DNA of 64,000 nucleotides, taken from the NCBI GenBank assembly GCA_023362775.1, contig JALMGJ010000008.1, forward strand, positions 20,708,501 through 20,772,500. Direction: 5' to 3'. The position numbers and the translations under genes are program-made. Under the pieces are notes generated by a model. The model ran no database searches. It was not told the origin of the DNA and saw only the letters and a program-made list of their open reading frames with translations. This document shows positions 11,101-22,452 of this stretch, in pieces. Source of the DNA: Charina bottae. Lineage: Eukaryota > Chordata > Lepidosauria > Squamata > Charinaidae. How positions within the stretch are numbered: the first letter of the stretch is position 1; each line of letters starts with the position of its first letter.

Positions 11101-14100
11101 TGGCGTAGTTCCTGTGTTATTGCACCTGTTACTTGAATTGGAATATACTCAGCTAGTTTCTGCATACAGTTATGGCAGTGCTCTTCTGCCTGAGTTTTGG
11201 AGTCTCCAGTAAACTGTATACGAAACATACGATGTTTGCTCTAGATAAATCCACAAACAGAAAATAAAACTAACTTTGATTATTGCTGCATATTTGTCTC
11301 AACAATTACAGGAACATTTCTTAAATTAATGCCCAAAACATACTTCAGCTTTATGCAACAATTCTTTTCTATGTGATCTAAAAAGCAATTTGAATTTCTA
11401 ACCAATAGTTCATTTTTTAGATGTTATCCTTTTAATTTTTTCCTTGTTGATTTGGTGATTCCTTGAATTTTCTTATAATGCATTACCATTGCTTTTATTA
11501 CATTTTAACTATCATAGCTTAAGATAGCATTTTACTGAATCAAATATTTTTATCTTCATGAGATTTCACTGTACATCTCATGGTGACTATATGTGATATA
11601 TTAGCAATATCTTGTCCACACAACTCCCCCCCCCAAAAAAGGCATCAGACTAATGAAGGGAGGCAGGAATGCTAAAGTTGGAAGTAACATAGCATCTAGA
11701 ATTATGGGAAAATTTGGCCTTGGTGTACAAAATGAAATAGGAAATAGACTCATCAGCCAAAAAAAAATAAATGTTTATACCAAATACCTTCTTTTAACAG
11801 CATAAAAGACAATTCTAGACATGGACATAATTGCACAGACAAAACTGAAATCAAATTGATATACGTATATTCTGCAAATATGGAGAACCTCTGAACTAGT
11901 CAGCAAAAACAAGACTTGGTAGCAACTATAGCTTGAATCACAAACTCCTTGAAAAGCTAAAAGCATGGAAACAGGAAAATTTGCTTAACTAAACTCTTAG
12001 TCATAAAATGGGAAGACAATCAGAAGAACATTACAATAAGAAGGACATTATGAAAATCAAAGGAAATTTATGTAAAGAAGGGAGTGGTAAAATACATCAT
12101 TCAACAAAAAATATAAACGAAAGAATGTTAGATGTATGAATTAGCGTACCTTTAATTTTGAACTGACTAACATGCAATCTGCTTTTCGTACTACCTTTAG
12201 CCACTGAGAAGCACCAATTAATGAAAATCCTTCCTGAAATAAATGCAAAACTTACACACAGAAGCAGCTGTGAAAATTTGGTATAATTTAAGTGAAATAA
12301 AACTGCTGCAATCCTTGGAATTTTTAATATATGAGTACATTTAGTGAGAAATAAATGATAAAACCTGCTAAAATGATATTTCCTATGATAAACTGAAAAT
12401 TATGTGTCACAATTTTAATATATTTTATTATTATTTAGTTTTAAAAAAAGGGAACGATGGTGATGGTGATGATGGTGGTGATGATGATGGGCAGATAGGC
12501 TATTTCATAAGGCTATTTCTATTTTCTATTCCTTACACTTAAAACTATATGCTCCAAAACTTTTTTTTAATGAAAGCTCATATTCTCAGGATGCATAATG
12601 CCTCTGTGCTGGATTGATCAAACTTCGGCAATTGCCTTGCTATTAATGACTTTTGATTAAGCAAATCACCAGCCTTTCATGCTTAGTCAGTGTCAGGGAA
12701 TCAGTCACAGGCCATATACCTGCAGGCCAGGTTTTTAAAATGGTAATATTTATCATTTGGCTTACTAGTTTCATCTTTTTTTCTAATACTATCCAAATAT
12801 AATGAATTTGTAACATAACACTTAACTAGATAAAACAAAAATCCTCCAACTACAAATTATTAACCTTAGTAACCATTGATAAAGCTATTCTTCTTCTTTT
12901 TGTCTCCTTTTAAAGCCCCTTCACTGTTATTTCTTGTGAAATTCTGTTATAGAAACATCATACTGACAGAGCCTTTTAGTGGCAATCACAAAGCTCTCAG
13001 GATTCTACCACATCACTGGAGAAGCAATTGTGCAACATTTTGTTGACTGGCTCTAGGATTAGAGTTTTATTATTATTATTTATTATTTATTAATAAATAA
13101 ATAAATATTATTTATTATTAGAGTTTGTGTATAAATTCTATTCATATAAGTTATCACAGTGCCTGGGAACTATGCTAACTTAATTCACTTACTAACTGAA
13201 ATTGTTTTAACATTCCTTTAATGAAAAGCATTATACCAATGAAAGAGGACATGCTGAAGAAACAAAAATATATAAAAGTCAATACTTACCAGTACTTCTT
13301 TTCCTCTGGAAATGAAGAAATGGCCTGAAATAACTATACTGAGAACAAGAAAGCCAGATTCTTCATTTGACTCCAAAACCTTTTAAGAGAGAGAGTCTGT
13401 CTCTTAACATGGTGAAAATATAAAGGAAGAGGTTTCCAGAAAATAAAAGTGTGAACTTTTTTTTCTAAAAAAAAAGTTTTGCATACAAAATATGTTTATG
13501 TTGGATACCTATTTTCAAGAAATAAACATAACTGTATTCATTATTATGAACAAGGAAATAAGGAATAAGAATGTAGACTTCATTTTAACATGCTTAGTTT
13601 TGGCAGGTTATAGAGAATTCATTGTTCTGTTTTTAGTAGTTTTCAGCAGGACAAGGACTATTTTCTCTGAAATTCCCTGTTTTAATATGTTACTTTTTGT
13701 ATGCCACTTTGGATATCTTGTTTGGGCTAAAAGAGGTACTATGATTTTTTTCTGCAAAAAATTATGCTAGAATTCTGCAGTGCTAGAAGTTTAGTCAAAC
13801 ACAGAAGAAAGACAACTAAGCTTAAGAACATAGGAAATATTGTGCTGAACCAAAGAAATGGTCGGTTGAATTCAGCATTCATCTTCCTACTTCAGGCAAA
13901 ACTAGAGATACCAGATTTGGGTTGCAAAAATCTGGATGACTACTAGATGGCAGCAGAGAGAGAGAGAGTTAATGTTGCTGCTTTTTCTTCCATTTAACAA
14001 ATGTCAAGTTTCACAGCCAGATATGGAAGCCCTTGGCAAAGTATGTCTCAGAAGAAACTCACAAACAAAACCTGAACACCCTCCATGAAATTTTATTCTT

Positions 14101-14624
14101 TAGGAGCTGAAACAAAATGAGTTTCTAAATTATGGCAGGTGTTCTGAAGAATACATAGCAAGTCCTACCATTGCACCTTCTGATCTAGAAGACTTGCTGT
14201 CTAATATACTGTAAAATGTGGGAAACTGTTATGAATTGGTGAAAAAATGAAATCTGCACATATTATGATGCATTCACAAATATTTATATACTGTATTCTA
14301 GGGAACAATATATAATTCTGAGCCCTATTGAATCCTTATTCAAAAAAATATTTGCTTCTGGCACAACTCTTACATTAATTCAGCGACATATAATTTCTCC
14401 CTCAAGACACATTGAATTAAGTTTACCTTCCAAGAGCCCGAAGCAGTGCCCAAAGCTCCAGGCATAAATCGGCCATAACGCCGCAGTGGCCACTCTACAG
14501 CATTCAGGCAGGAAGTGTCCCGTGATTGTTCTGTTCCTTGGCCTAGCAGTGGCTGGTCTACTTCAGACCATGACGATGGATCACAAGTATTAAGTATATG
14601 ACCATTATTACTCCCTGTTGCCAT
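8110..14624 (-). CDS. REC114: REC114, meiotic recombination protein, 6 coding exons
   Basis: REC114 acts in meiotic nuclei. With MEI4 and IHO1 it promotes SPO11/TOPOVIBL double-strand breaks on chromosome axes (family knowledge). Coding exons, minus strand: 14427-14624, 13290-13379, 12150-12233, 11028-11240, 10453-10506, 8110-8271. All have AG/GT borders, and the phases join to 266 codons, close to the mammalian length. The N-terminal PH-like domain carries the family strings WPLRRYGRF, SNEESGFLVLSIV, SGHFFISRG and EGFSLIGASQWLK. The C-terminal helical segment for partner binding ends in FPAFVEEVEKQLKKI. The ATG at 14624 is the only one in frame with the conserved exon 1 block. A truncated L2 LINE sits in the last intron and a TGATGG simple repeat in intron 2. 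A possible polyadenylation hexamer lies about 25 bp past the stop (8080-8085). Gene identity is near certain; exon 1 before WPLRRYGRF is poorly conserved in the family and less sure. Confidence 0.93.
8486..9981 (+). mobile_element. L2-type LINE, 5'-truncated, degenerate RT
   Basis: Homologous to 20275-21898. RT motifs survive in pieces: DPLQSGFGPGY, LDFSVAFDTIYHG, YANDTQLYIST (the usual YADD has become YAND) and GLPLKSIQKL. Several frameshifts and stops split the frame, so it is dead. It ends with the L2 3' motif (gctgcctagagt, then gatgggtggctatataaat) and a TAAG/AATA tail. It lies antisense within the last intron of REC114. Confidence 0.85.
12455..12493 (+). repeat. (TGATGG)n-type simple repeat in REC114 intron 2
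   Basis: Short impure array of gatggtgatg units. Confidence 0.8.
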
Positions 14625-14864
14625 TTCCTAGGCTACAATTTCTTCAGAGAAAATCGCTTAATATCTGGGAGAGAGAAATCAGTATGAAAAAATGGTTTAG
14701 ATAACTATCCCATGTTTTCCTGCTAATTCAGAACTTTAATTCATTTATAGGGTTAGGCACATTCTTACAAGAAAATTTAACTATGGGCTTGCACTAACTC
14801 TATCACACTAACGCAGAAAGAAGTGTCCCATGATAATCCATGTTGGGTCTGTTCAACTGCATGC

Positions 14865-14865
14865 A

Positions 14866-14900
<35 letters not shown>

Positions 14901-15019
14901 ATGTATGTGTGTGTATGTATGTATGTGTGTGTGTGTATATATATATATATATGTATGTATGTATGTGTGTATGTGTATGTATGTATGTGTGTGTGTGTAT
15001 GTATGTATGTGTGTGTGTC

Positions 15020-15056
<37 letters not shown>

Positions 15057-15059
15057 GTA

Positions 15060-15141
<82 letters not shown>
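14865..15141 (+). repeat. compound TG/TATG/TA microsatellite
   Basis: About 277 bp of nearly uninterrupted TG, TATG and TA repeats, 240 bp upstream of the REC114 start. The cysteine/valine/tyrosine-rich or histidine/threonine-rich open frames across it are repeat artefacts. Confidence 0.98.
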
Positions 15142-15144
<3 letters not shown>

Positions 15145-15237
15145 TATCCTATACATACAATTTTAGTTACTTCTTGTAAGTAATGTATGGGTTTGTTTAT
15201 AACCATTTCAGTCCTCTTTCCTTATAAATGCACATAT

Positions 15238-15292
15238 GGTCCCTCCTTGTGAGGGAGATGGGCGGGATATAAATATGATAAATAAAATATAT
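15238..15292 (+). mobile_element. L2 3'-tail fragment
   Basis: ggtccctccttgtgaggga, then gatgggcgggatataaatat and an AATAAA-type tail match the 3' end of the L2 copies at 21850 and 62550. Confidence 0.6.
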
Positions 15293-16041
15293 CCTTCTTG
15301 AATATTTTTTTAAAAATAAACCCAATTGACAAAAACACCACAAGAAAGCAATTGATTGAGACCTAGAGTACCTAGAGTACCTGCATGATAATGTACTAGG
15401 ATTCAAATTCACCTTTTTTTCCATAAGATCTGAGTTGTGTTTAGGATAGGAGGCCTGTCCTAAACACAACTTGCTGCCACAGTGGGCAATCAGGAATCTA
15501 TGGGATAGCCATAAAAACCCATAAGCAGAATATAGCACATGCCCATTATATTCCCCAGCAACTAATGTTCAGAGACAGACTGCCACTGATAATTGATGCA
15601 ACAAATAACCATCAAGGCTAGTAGCCATCACTTTATTCACCATAATTTTGCATAATCCTCTTTTTCTGAACATCTCTGCATGTCTTTGAAAAGTCCTAGC
15701 CCTTTAGAAATGTGGTGAGGTGCCACTTGTGAATGATAGCAGCATTAAGAAAGCTATAAAAGTCCACTATGAATGAATTTCAATGAGTCACAGGAGTTTG
15801 ATGAAGGTCAGGTGCAGGTAAAGAATTAATTGTGGTGGGAATCAGTCAAAGGGAAATAGTGATTGGTGACAAATTTTTATATTTTTCAATAATTACTATT
15901 AGGGTGAGGAAGAATGATCTCCCCATAATTCTCCATTCTATTTGTGATTAATTAAACTTGGAGAGGAGTAAGGTTAGAAAATATTGGGGAATGTTAAAAC
16001 TTTTTTTCCCTCTTGGAAAACCTTCAATGATAAATGAACCT
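15293..16041. other. intergenic; one 14-bp inverted repeat, otherwise nothing
   Basis: Only structure seen: AGTTGTGTTTAGGA at 15433-15446 and its reverse complement at 15458-15471 with an 11-bp spacer. Confidence 0.5.
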
Positions 16042-16158
<117 letters not shown>

Positions 16159-16420
16159 CAGGGCTTTCCAAAGTTTTTCCTGCGGCGACACACCAACCGG
16201 CGTTGGTGTGTCGCCGCGGGAAAACCTGGAAGTGCGGCAGCGCACAAAAACCCGGAAGCGCTGCTGCCGCTTTCGGGTTTTGCGCTATGCAGTTGGTGTG
16301 TCGCCGCGGGAAAACCCGGAAGTGCTGATGATGATCAGCGCTTCCGGGTTGTGTGGCGACACACCAGACTGTGTGTGGCGACACACTTTTGTGTCGCGAC
16401 ACACAGTTTGGAAAGCTCTG
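16159..16420. mobile_element. hAT MITE copy 1, inside the GATA array
   Basis: Ends CAGGGCTTTCCAAA and TTTGGAAAGCTCTG form the terminal inverted repeat. The 8-bp duplication AGATAGAT flanks both ends (16151-16158, 16421-16428). The interior contains a perfect 16-bp-arm hairpin (16182-16217) and two further inverted repeats. No transposase is present. The 8-bp duplication and CAG-type ends place it with hAT elements. Confidence 0.9.
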
Positions 16421-16488
<68 letters not shown>

Positions 16489-16498
16489 GATAGATAGA
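16421..16498 (+). repeat. (GATA)n microsatellite, right part
   Basis: Continuation of the array at 16042, separated by the MITE insertion. Confidence 0.97.
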
Positions 16499-16499
16499 A

Positions 16500-17355
16500 C
16501 AATGAGCTAAGAAAAAGGAAACAATGAGCTAAGGGAAAAAAAGAGACTGAAAGAAGAGTCAAGTGTACTGTTTCTTTCAACAAAATTAAAATATTAAGCA
16601 ATATTAAAATTGTATTAAAAATACATCCCAAATCTCCATGAGGATTCATGAGAACCAATATTGGGGAAGTTAGTTTGTCCAATATTTCCAAGGCATAAAC
16701 TAAATTTGCCTACCAGTTGAGGAGGAGCTTTCCTTCTCTCTATGTCAGAAAATTCAGAAAAGCTGGTCCAATAATAATTCCTAAGATCTGAGATCACATC
16801 TAAGTTTGATATAAAATTGCTGTATGAAGATGCATATACATATTTAAATATGCATCTGTTCCAGAAGTATGTTTTCCATATGATCTCAGTCATAATGTAA
16901 TTTTTATAACATCCCTCATTCTCAGTTTCTTCTGTTGTTAAATACACGTTTCTTTGCACAGACTAATAAATTTTCCATGTCAGCTGACCATATCCTACTA
17001 AGCTTACTGCCAAATAGGTGCATATAGGATTGCAGACTTTCTTTACATGAAAAATGCATTTCATAATTAAAATGTTATTACAAAACTTTGCTCTAGTTTT
17101 ATTCCATAAAATTATAATCACACAGTAGCTAAGCAGCCCTCATAAATGCTCCTATAAACATTTCAAATGTCTTGACTTATTACATGATAAACTCTTGACA
17201 CCTGTTTCACCAAATAAAGAGAAAAAAATATTGTAATCAATGTAATCACTACCCAGCTACTTCCCTTCCTAGTTTGGTTGCAAATATTTTCATCGAAGAA
17301 GTTATTTAAAGGCAACATTAAACTTCGTACTTTTTAAATAACTTGCTTATCCACA
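16500..17355. other. intergenic AT-rich, nothing recognised
   Basis: No transposon ends or conserved frames seen. Confidence 0.4.
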
Positions 17356-17600
17356 ATTTTTATTTTATTTATTTTATTTTTATCCCGCCTTTATTATTTT
17401 TATAAATAACTCAAGGCGGTGAGCATACCTAATACTCCTTCCTCCTATTTTCCTCACAACAACCCTGTGAGGTGAGTTGGGCTGAGAGAAAGTGACTGGC
17501 CCAAAGTCACCCAGCCGGCTGTCATGCCTAAGGTGGGACTAGAACTCACAGCCTCCTGGTTTCTAGCCCAGCACCTTAACCACTAGACCAAACTTTCTCC
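17356..17600 (-). mobile_element. CORE-type tRNA SINE, minus
   Basis: Read on the minus strand it begins gtttggtctagtggttaagg (tRNA-like A box), has the MIR/CORE-like block tgggtgactttgggccagtc, and ends in an ATAAA-rich tail. Related copies: 28035-28280 (plus), 49313-49515 (minus), 36738-36951 (plus). Confidence 0.8.
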
Positions 17601-18379
17601 CAGTTTTAGAGATACAATCTTCAAGATTATAAATTAAGAATCAAATTCAATTTGGACATGTGCGAATTAAACAGCTGGTTTCAAATCCACAGTGGCTGTT
17701 TCTGTCAGGATAGCAAAGTCCTACAATTGGCCTTGAGTATCCCTAATCGCTGGAGTGATGGCCTCACCTGTGCAATCACATCTCCTTCTGAAATTATTAG
17801 TGTTTCTGGGGATTCACATTATTAAATTGTTATTAATATTATTATCCTTATCATCATCGATGGATTCTACCATTACAGGTGTTTTTAAAAATAAATTTGT
17901 AGACTGCCTTAGCCCAAAGCGCTCAGAAAACAGTAACATTTAATTGAATAGTCAACCTTAGAATACAAATCAGAAACAATGGTATAACAAACACACACAG
18001 AAAAGGATAGGCTAGTTCCTCCATCGCTCTGCTTGCTGGTGTAGCAGGCCTGGAGAGGCCTTTGAACATTTCTGGAAAGTGAGTCCTCCCCCAAAGCAAA
18101 TCTCTCAACATTTGGATTTTTCTCACTTTTCCACAAGCTTTACAGCCTTCCCTAGTGGTGAAACTGAACAGAGGGCCCAAAGAAAAAGCTAGTAAACACA
18201 CAGACACACAGAACAACAGGATATAGTTTCCAGCGTGAACCACTCAGCCCAGAGAGCAGATTCCTTCATAATGGAAATCTTGTTATCTTGCCTCAGCATT
18301 GACTGTGAGAAAAACCGGAGAGGGGATGTTGAATTGCTTAAAACAAACTTTTTTCTTAAATGTTTTTGCCTCACATCCC

Positions 18380-18685
18380 CTTCCCACTTTCAAAAATGGT
18401 GGAGGACCACCAAAGAGCTTTTGTTTGTATGGGTTATATTTATCAATATTTACCATATTAAAAATTAAAATTGATGCATTTGCTGCGGCTACCGCTTCTC
18501 ATGATAGTTTGATGAGATTTTAATATTGTATTATTTTTCCACATAGGCTGGTTTCTCTTCAGGTCATATAAATCTTTCACCTTCTATCAACATAGGCTGG
18601 CAAATAATTTTGATTTCACAGACCCCTGAGAGGGTCTTGGGTGACCTCCAGGGTTCCTGGGGCCACACTTTGAGAAACACTGGCT
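18380..18685. mobile_element. Charlie-like hAT relic
   Basis: The right end reads ccacactttgagaaacactg, close to the Charlie-type end, and the body contains aaagagcttttgtttgtatg followed by a ttatatttatcaatatttac stretch as in known amniote hAT-Charlie relics. It is diverged; the left end is indistinct. Confidence 0.5.
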
Positions 18686-18855
18686 TAAAATAAAGTATTA
18701 AGACTGAGTCCTTCATCAAAATAATTATCTATGCCTATGCAAGACATTTGCACTTCCAAATTTCTTTTGCTACCTCCATGGCCTCCACTAATTATTATTT
18801 CTGCTTCATTTTATTTTGTTAGTGTGCAGCATTCATGGAAAAGTTATTCAATGGA

Positions 18856-19866
18856 TTGCTTAGTCCTCAAGTTACGACCAGTCATTTAGCGAACATTCAA
18901 AGTTACAGCAGGACTGAACGAATGATACTTATGCCCAGTCCCCAAAGTTAGGGCCATTGCAGTATCCCACAGTCACGTGATCAAATTCAGGTGCTTGGAA
19001 GCCTGCCCGCACTTACAACCACAGGGGCACTTCATATCCCCCCATCCGCCTATCTCCCCCCACATCTATGTCCTTTTGGCCACCCTGCACAGTGGCATTC
19101 CTCAGTGGTGGCAGCGGCACTGGGGCTGAAGTAGAGGCTCAGGGCCTTCAGCAGTCTCAGCTGGCCACCACTGCCCCTGGGCCTCTACTTCAGCCCCAGT
19201 GCCACCACCGTCGAGGAGTGCCCTCAAGCCCCACACCACAGCCAGCCACTCCAGTGCCACAGCACAAAGCCCCAGCTGCCCCTGCTGCCCTGCCCAGCTG
19301 ACCTTTGCCATTTTCTTCCCGCTGCTGACAAGGCATGCCCAGCCTGGCCCTATGCGAGGCTGCTGCTGGCTGTGCCAGGCCTTCTTCCTGAGGCTGTTTG
19401 CGCTGTTCTCCATTTGCACGCACCCCGTGCCCTGCTTCCCTAGGCCTCCTATCATTCGCATGTACCCACCAGAGCTGTCATTCCCGGGCCTCTCTACACT
19501 AGCATGCACCCCACACCCTCCTTCCCAGACCTTCCTACGCTCACACTCACCCTGTGCCCTCCTTTCCTTGCTTCCCTGCGCTCATGCCACTTGTGCCACA
19601 CCATAGCATCCCCCTGCCCCAACTCACACATGGCCTGTGCTGGCCCTCCCAGGGCCTCCCCCACCCGGTGCAACACCCCCGTGCTCCTTACCTGGGACTT
19701 CTGCTGCTTCCCGATTAACAACCCGCATGTCTTGGGTTAGTACAATTGGGACTGCCTGAATTGCCATCGCTAAGTGATGCGGTCACGTCACATTGCACTT
19801 TACGACCTCATTGCTTAGTGACAGCAATCCCGTTCCCAATTGCTGTTGTAACTCAAGAACTACTTG
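18856..19866. mobile_element. TA-site MITE carrying a GC-rich core
   Basis: The left end (tagtcctcaagttacgacc) and right end (gtaactcaagaactacttg) are inverted copies of the MITE ends also present at 44416-44839. Between about 19030 and 19740 is a GC-rich block unlike the flanks, containing 23-bp perfect inverted arms (19116-19138 and 19181-19203). Open frames in the block are proline/alanine-rich and overlap on both strands, as expected from composition alone. Confidence 0.65.
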
Positions 19867-20274
19867 TACTTATATTATGCATCTAAGGCCTATTCTACAA
19901 TGTTTCAGAGATAGGCATAGGAATACCTTTTAGTCACTGCAGAGAGAATTAGGTCTAGTGTATGCAAGGGTGTTTGCGGCAGAGAATGACTAACATACAA
20001 ACTTTATTGCTGCTTGTTTTTGCACTGGTATAGTTATACTCAGAACTAAGCACAGAACAATACACATGCAAATTCCAGGGCTGTGTTCTGTAGGTCTCTG
20101 ATAAAATTTAAATCTTCACACTGGGAAATGTAAAAGACCAGGGGTAGGTGATTTTTAATTCAAGATTCATGCAAATCAACATTGTTTTATATAACTTAAT
20201 TAAAATATATAAAAACATATAAAAATATAAATCAGTATCAAAGTATGGTATTTCAAAAAACAGGCAAATGCAAG

Positions 20275-21898
20275 GGATGTATTTTTCGGCTGCTTTTAAG
20301 GAGGCGCTGGTGCACCCCCTCCTCAAGAAGCCATCGCTGGACCCTACAGTGTTGGACAACTTTCGTCCCGTCTCCCACCTCCCCTTTTTGGGGAAGGTGG
20401 TTGAGAAAGTGGTGGCATTACAGCTCCAGAGAATTCTGGATGATACGGATTATCTAGACCCCTTCCAGTCAGGGTTCAGGCCGGGATATGGGGTGGAAAC
20501 TGCATTGGTTGCACTTACAGATGATCTCTGGCGGGAGCGGGATGGAGGCAGTGCATCCATCCTGGCTCTTCTTGACCTCTCAGCAGCTTTCGATACCATT
20601 GACCATGGTATCCTTTTGAGGCGGCTCTGAGAGTTGGGGGTGGGCGGCGTAGTCTTGCGCTGGTTCGCCTCCTTCCTCCGGGATCGGTCCCAATCGGTGG
20701 TAATAGGAGATGAGAGGTCCGAGCCTCGGCCCCTACTTTGTGGGGTGCCGCAGGGCTCGGTTCTCTCCCCTCTCCTGTTTAATATCTACATGAAACCACT
20801 GGGTGAGATCATCCGCCAACACGGGATGAGGTATCATCAATATGCTGATGATACTCAATTATATATCTCCATCCCGGGTGAGTTAAGTGATGCAGTGGCT
20901 GCCCTTTCTCAGTGTCTGAAGGCTGTGGGGGCCTGGATGGGGAACAACAGGCTTCAGCTGAACCCTGGTAAGACAGAGTGGCTGTGGATTGATGGCGCCT
21001 CGGGATCCAGAGAGTTGTCATCTTTAGATCTGGATGGGGTGGCACTACCCCGTTCGGACTCGGTGCGGAACCTGGGGGTCCTTCTGGACTCACAGCTCCT
21101 GCTTGATGAGCAGGTGGCAGCCGTGGCCAGAAGGGCGTTTATGCAACTTCGAGTTGTACGCCAGCTACGCCCTTTCCTGGACCGAGATGCCCTCCGTACA
21201 GTCACTCATGCCCTGGTCATCTCCCATATAGACTATTGCAATGCGCTCTACATGGGGCTACCCTTGAAGAGTATCCGGAAGCTTCAACTGGTCCAGAATG
21301 CGGCTGCACGCGCAGTTATGGGTGCCTCAAGATCGGCACATGTGACACCTCTGCTGCGTGAGCTGCACTGGTTACCAGTTTGCTTCCGGGTACAATTCAA
21401 GGTGTTGGTTGTTACCTTTAAAGCCCTACATGGCATGGGACCAGGTTACCTAAGGAACCGCCTCATCCCCAGAACGTCGACCCGCCCCACCCGGTTATGC
21501 AGAGAGGGCTTGCTACGGATCCCGTCTATAAAAGAATTCCATCTGGGGGGGTCCAGGAGGCAGGTCTTCTCGGCAGTGGTACCCGCCCTTTGGAACATTC
21601 TCCCCCTGGAGGTGAGGCAGGCCCCCACACTCCTGACCTTCCGAAAGCAATTGAAGACCTGGCTCTGCCACCTCGCCTGGGATGGGAGGGGTAATAGCTC
21701 CTCTTGGGGGTGGCTGGCACCATAGAGTTCCTTTAAACAACAACATTGCCTCTTGGATTTTATATATTTATATATTTATATCTAATTTATTTAGAATGAT
21801 GTATTTTATATGTTTTTAATTAATCAACTTACCATCAAGTCCCCTTGTGGGGGGAGATGGGCGGTGATATAAATTGAACAATAAATAAATAAATAAAA
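20275..21898 (+). mobile_element. L2-type LINE with almost open RT
   Basis: 5'-truncated L2 ORF2 (RT and C-terminal region). Frame 20268-21725 is open except for one TGA at 20628-20630 where relatives read arginine (RRL-stop-ELG). RT landmarks: DNFRPVSHLPFLGKVVEKVV, DPFQSGFRPGYG, LLDLSAAFDTIDHG, GVPQGSVLSPLLFNIY, the catalytic YADDTQLYI, LNPGKTEWLWI and HWLPVCFRVQFKVL. The element ends with agatgggcggtgatataaat and (AATA)n. The stop is consistent with a CpG-to-TpG change. The endonuclease and ORF1 are absent, so the copy is not autonomous. Confidence 0.92.
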
Positions 21899-22320
21899 AT
21901 GTATCTGTCTATGGGTCAAAACTATGGTGACTCTTCTCATAATGTCCACTTTTCCACAATGCGCTCCAAAGATGTGATCAGAGGAGAAACTATTATTCTA
22001 AGAGCATGCTTAGGAGACAGAAGAAGATATCAAAGGAATTTCCAAGAAATAAGGAGCATTCCCACTCACTTTTGTCTCTGCCCTACTTATCATACAACCC
22101 GAGGATATACAGTCTTTAGAAAAATGGCTATGACCCCTGATTTAAATATTGAATATTTGTTTATTGACTTTTGAATTCCAAGGTAATATTTGTCAGTTAA
22201 TCTAAACAGCTAATATAAGAGCTCAGTAATAATATTTATGAAAAGGAAGGTTCAACTTAAACACAAGAATACCCTGCTTTCAAATGAGATACCTATGAAT
22301 AGGCATATAGTATAGGGCGC
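21899..22320. other. no recognised feature
   Basis: A 91-codon frame (21899-22174) overlaps this stretch but has no domain or neighbour supporting it. Confidence 0.4.
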
Positions 22321-22321
22321 A

Positions 22322-22406
<85 letters not shown>
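22322..22406 (+). repeat. TA/GA/GT compound microsatellite
   Basis: (TA)n, (GA)n and (GT)n run in series and lead directly into the SINE tail at 22407. Confidence 0.97.
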
Positions 22407-22408
<2 letters not shown>

Positions 22409-22452
22409 AGAGTCGGACACGACTGTGAAGGGGAAACTTTTACCTTTACCTA
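22407..22452 (+). mobile_element. SINE 3' end fragment
   Basis: cagagtcggacacgactgtg, then a ctttacctttacc ending, as in the full SINE at 60800-61109. Confidence 0.7.

Noticed and set aside
14803..15206. Long Cys/Val/Tyr-rich and His/Thr-rich open frames on both strands
   Set aside because: Pure translation of the TG/TATG/TA microsatellite; no coding signal.
19068..19740. Overlapping Pro/Ala-rich frames up to 135 codons
   Set aside because: Present in several frames of both strands in a GC-rich block inside a MITE; no splice or domain evidence.
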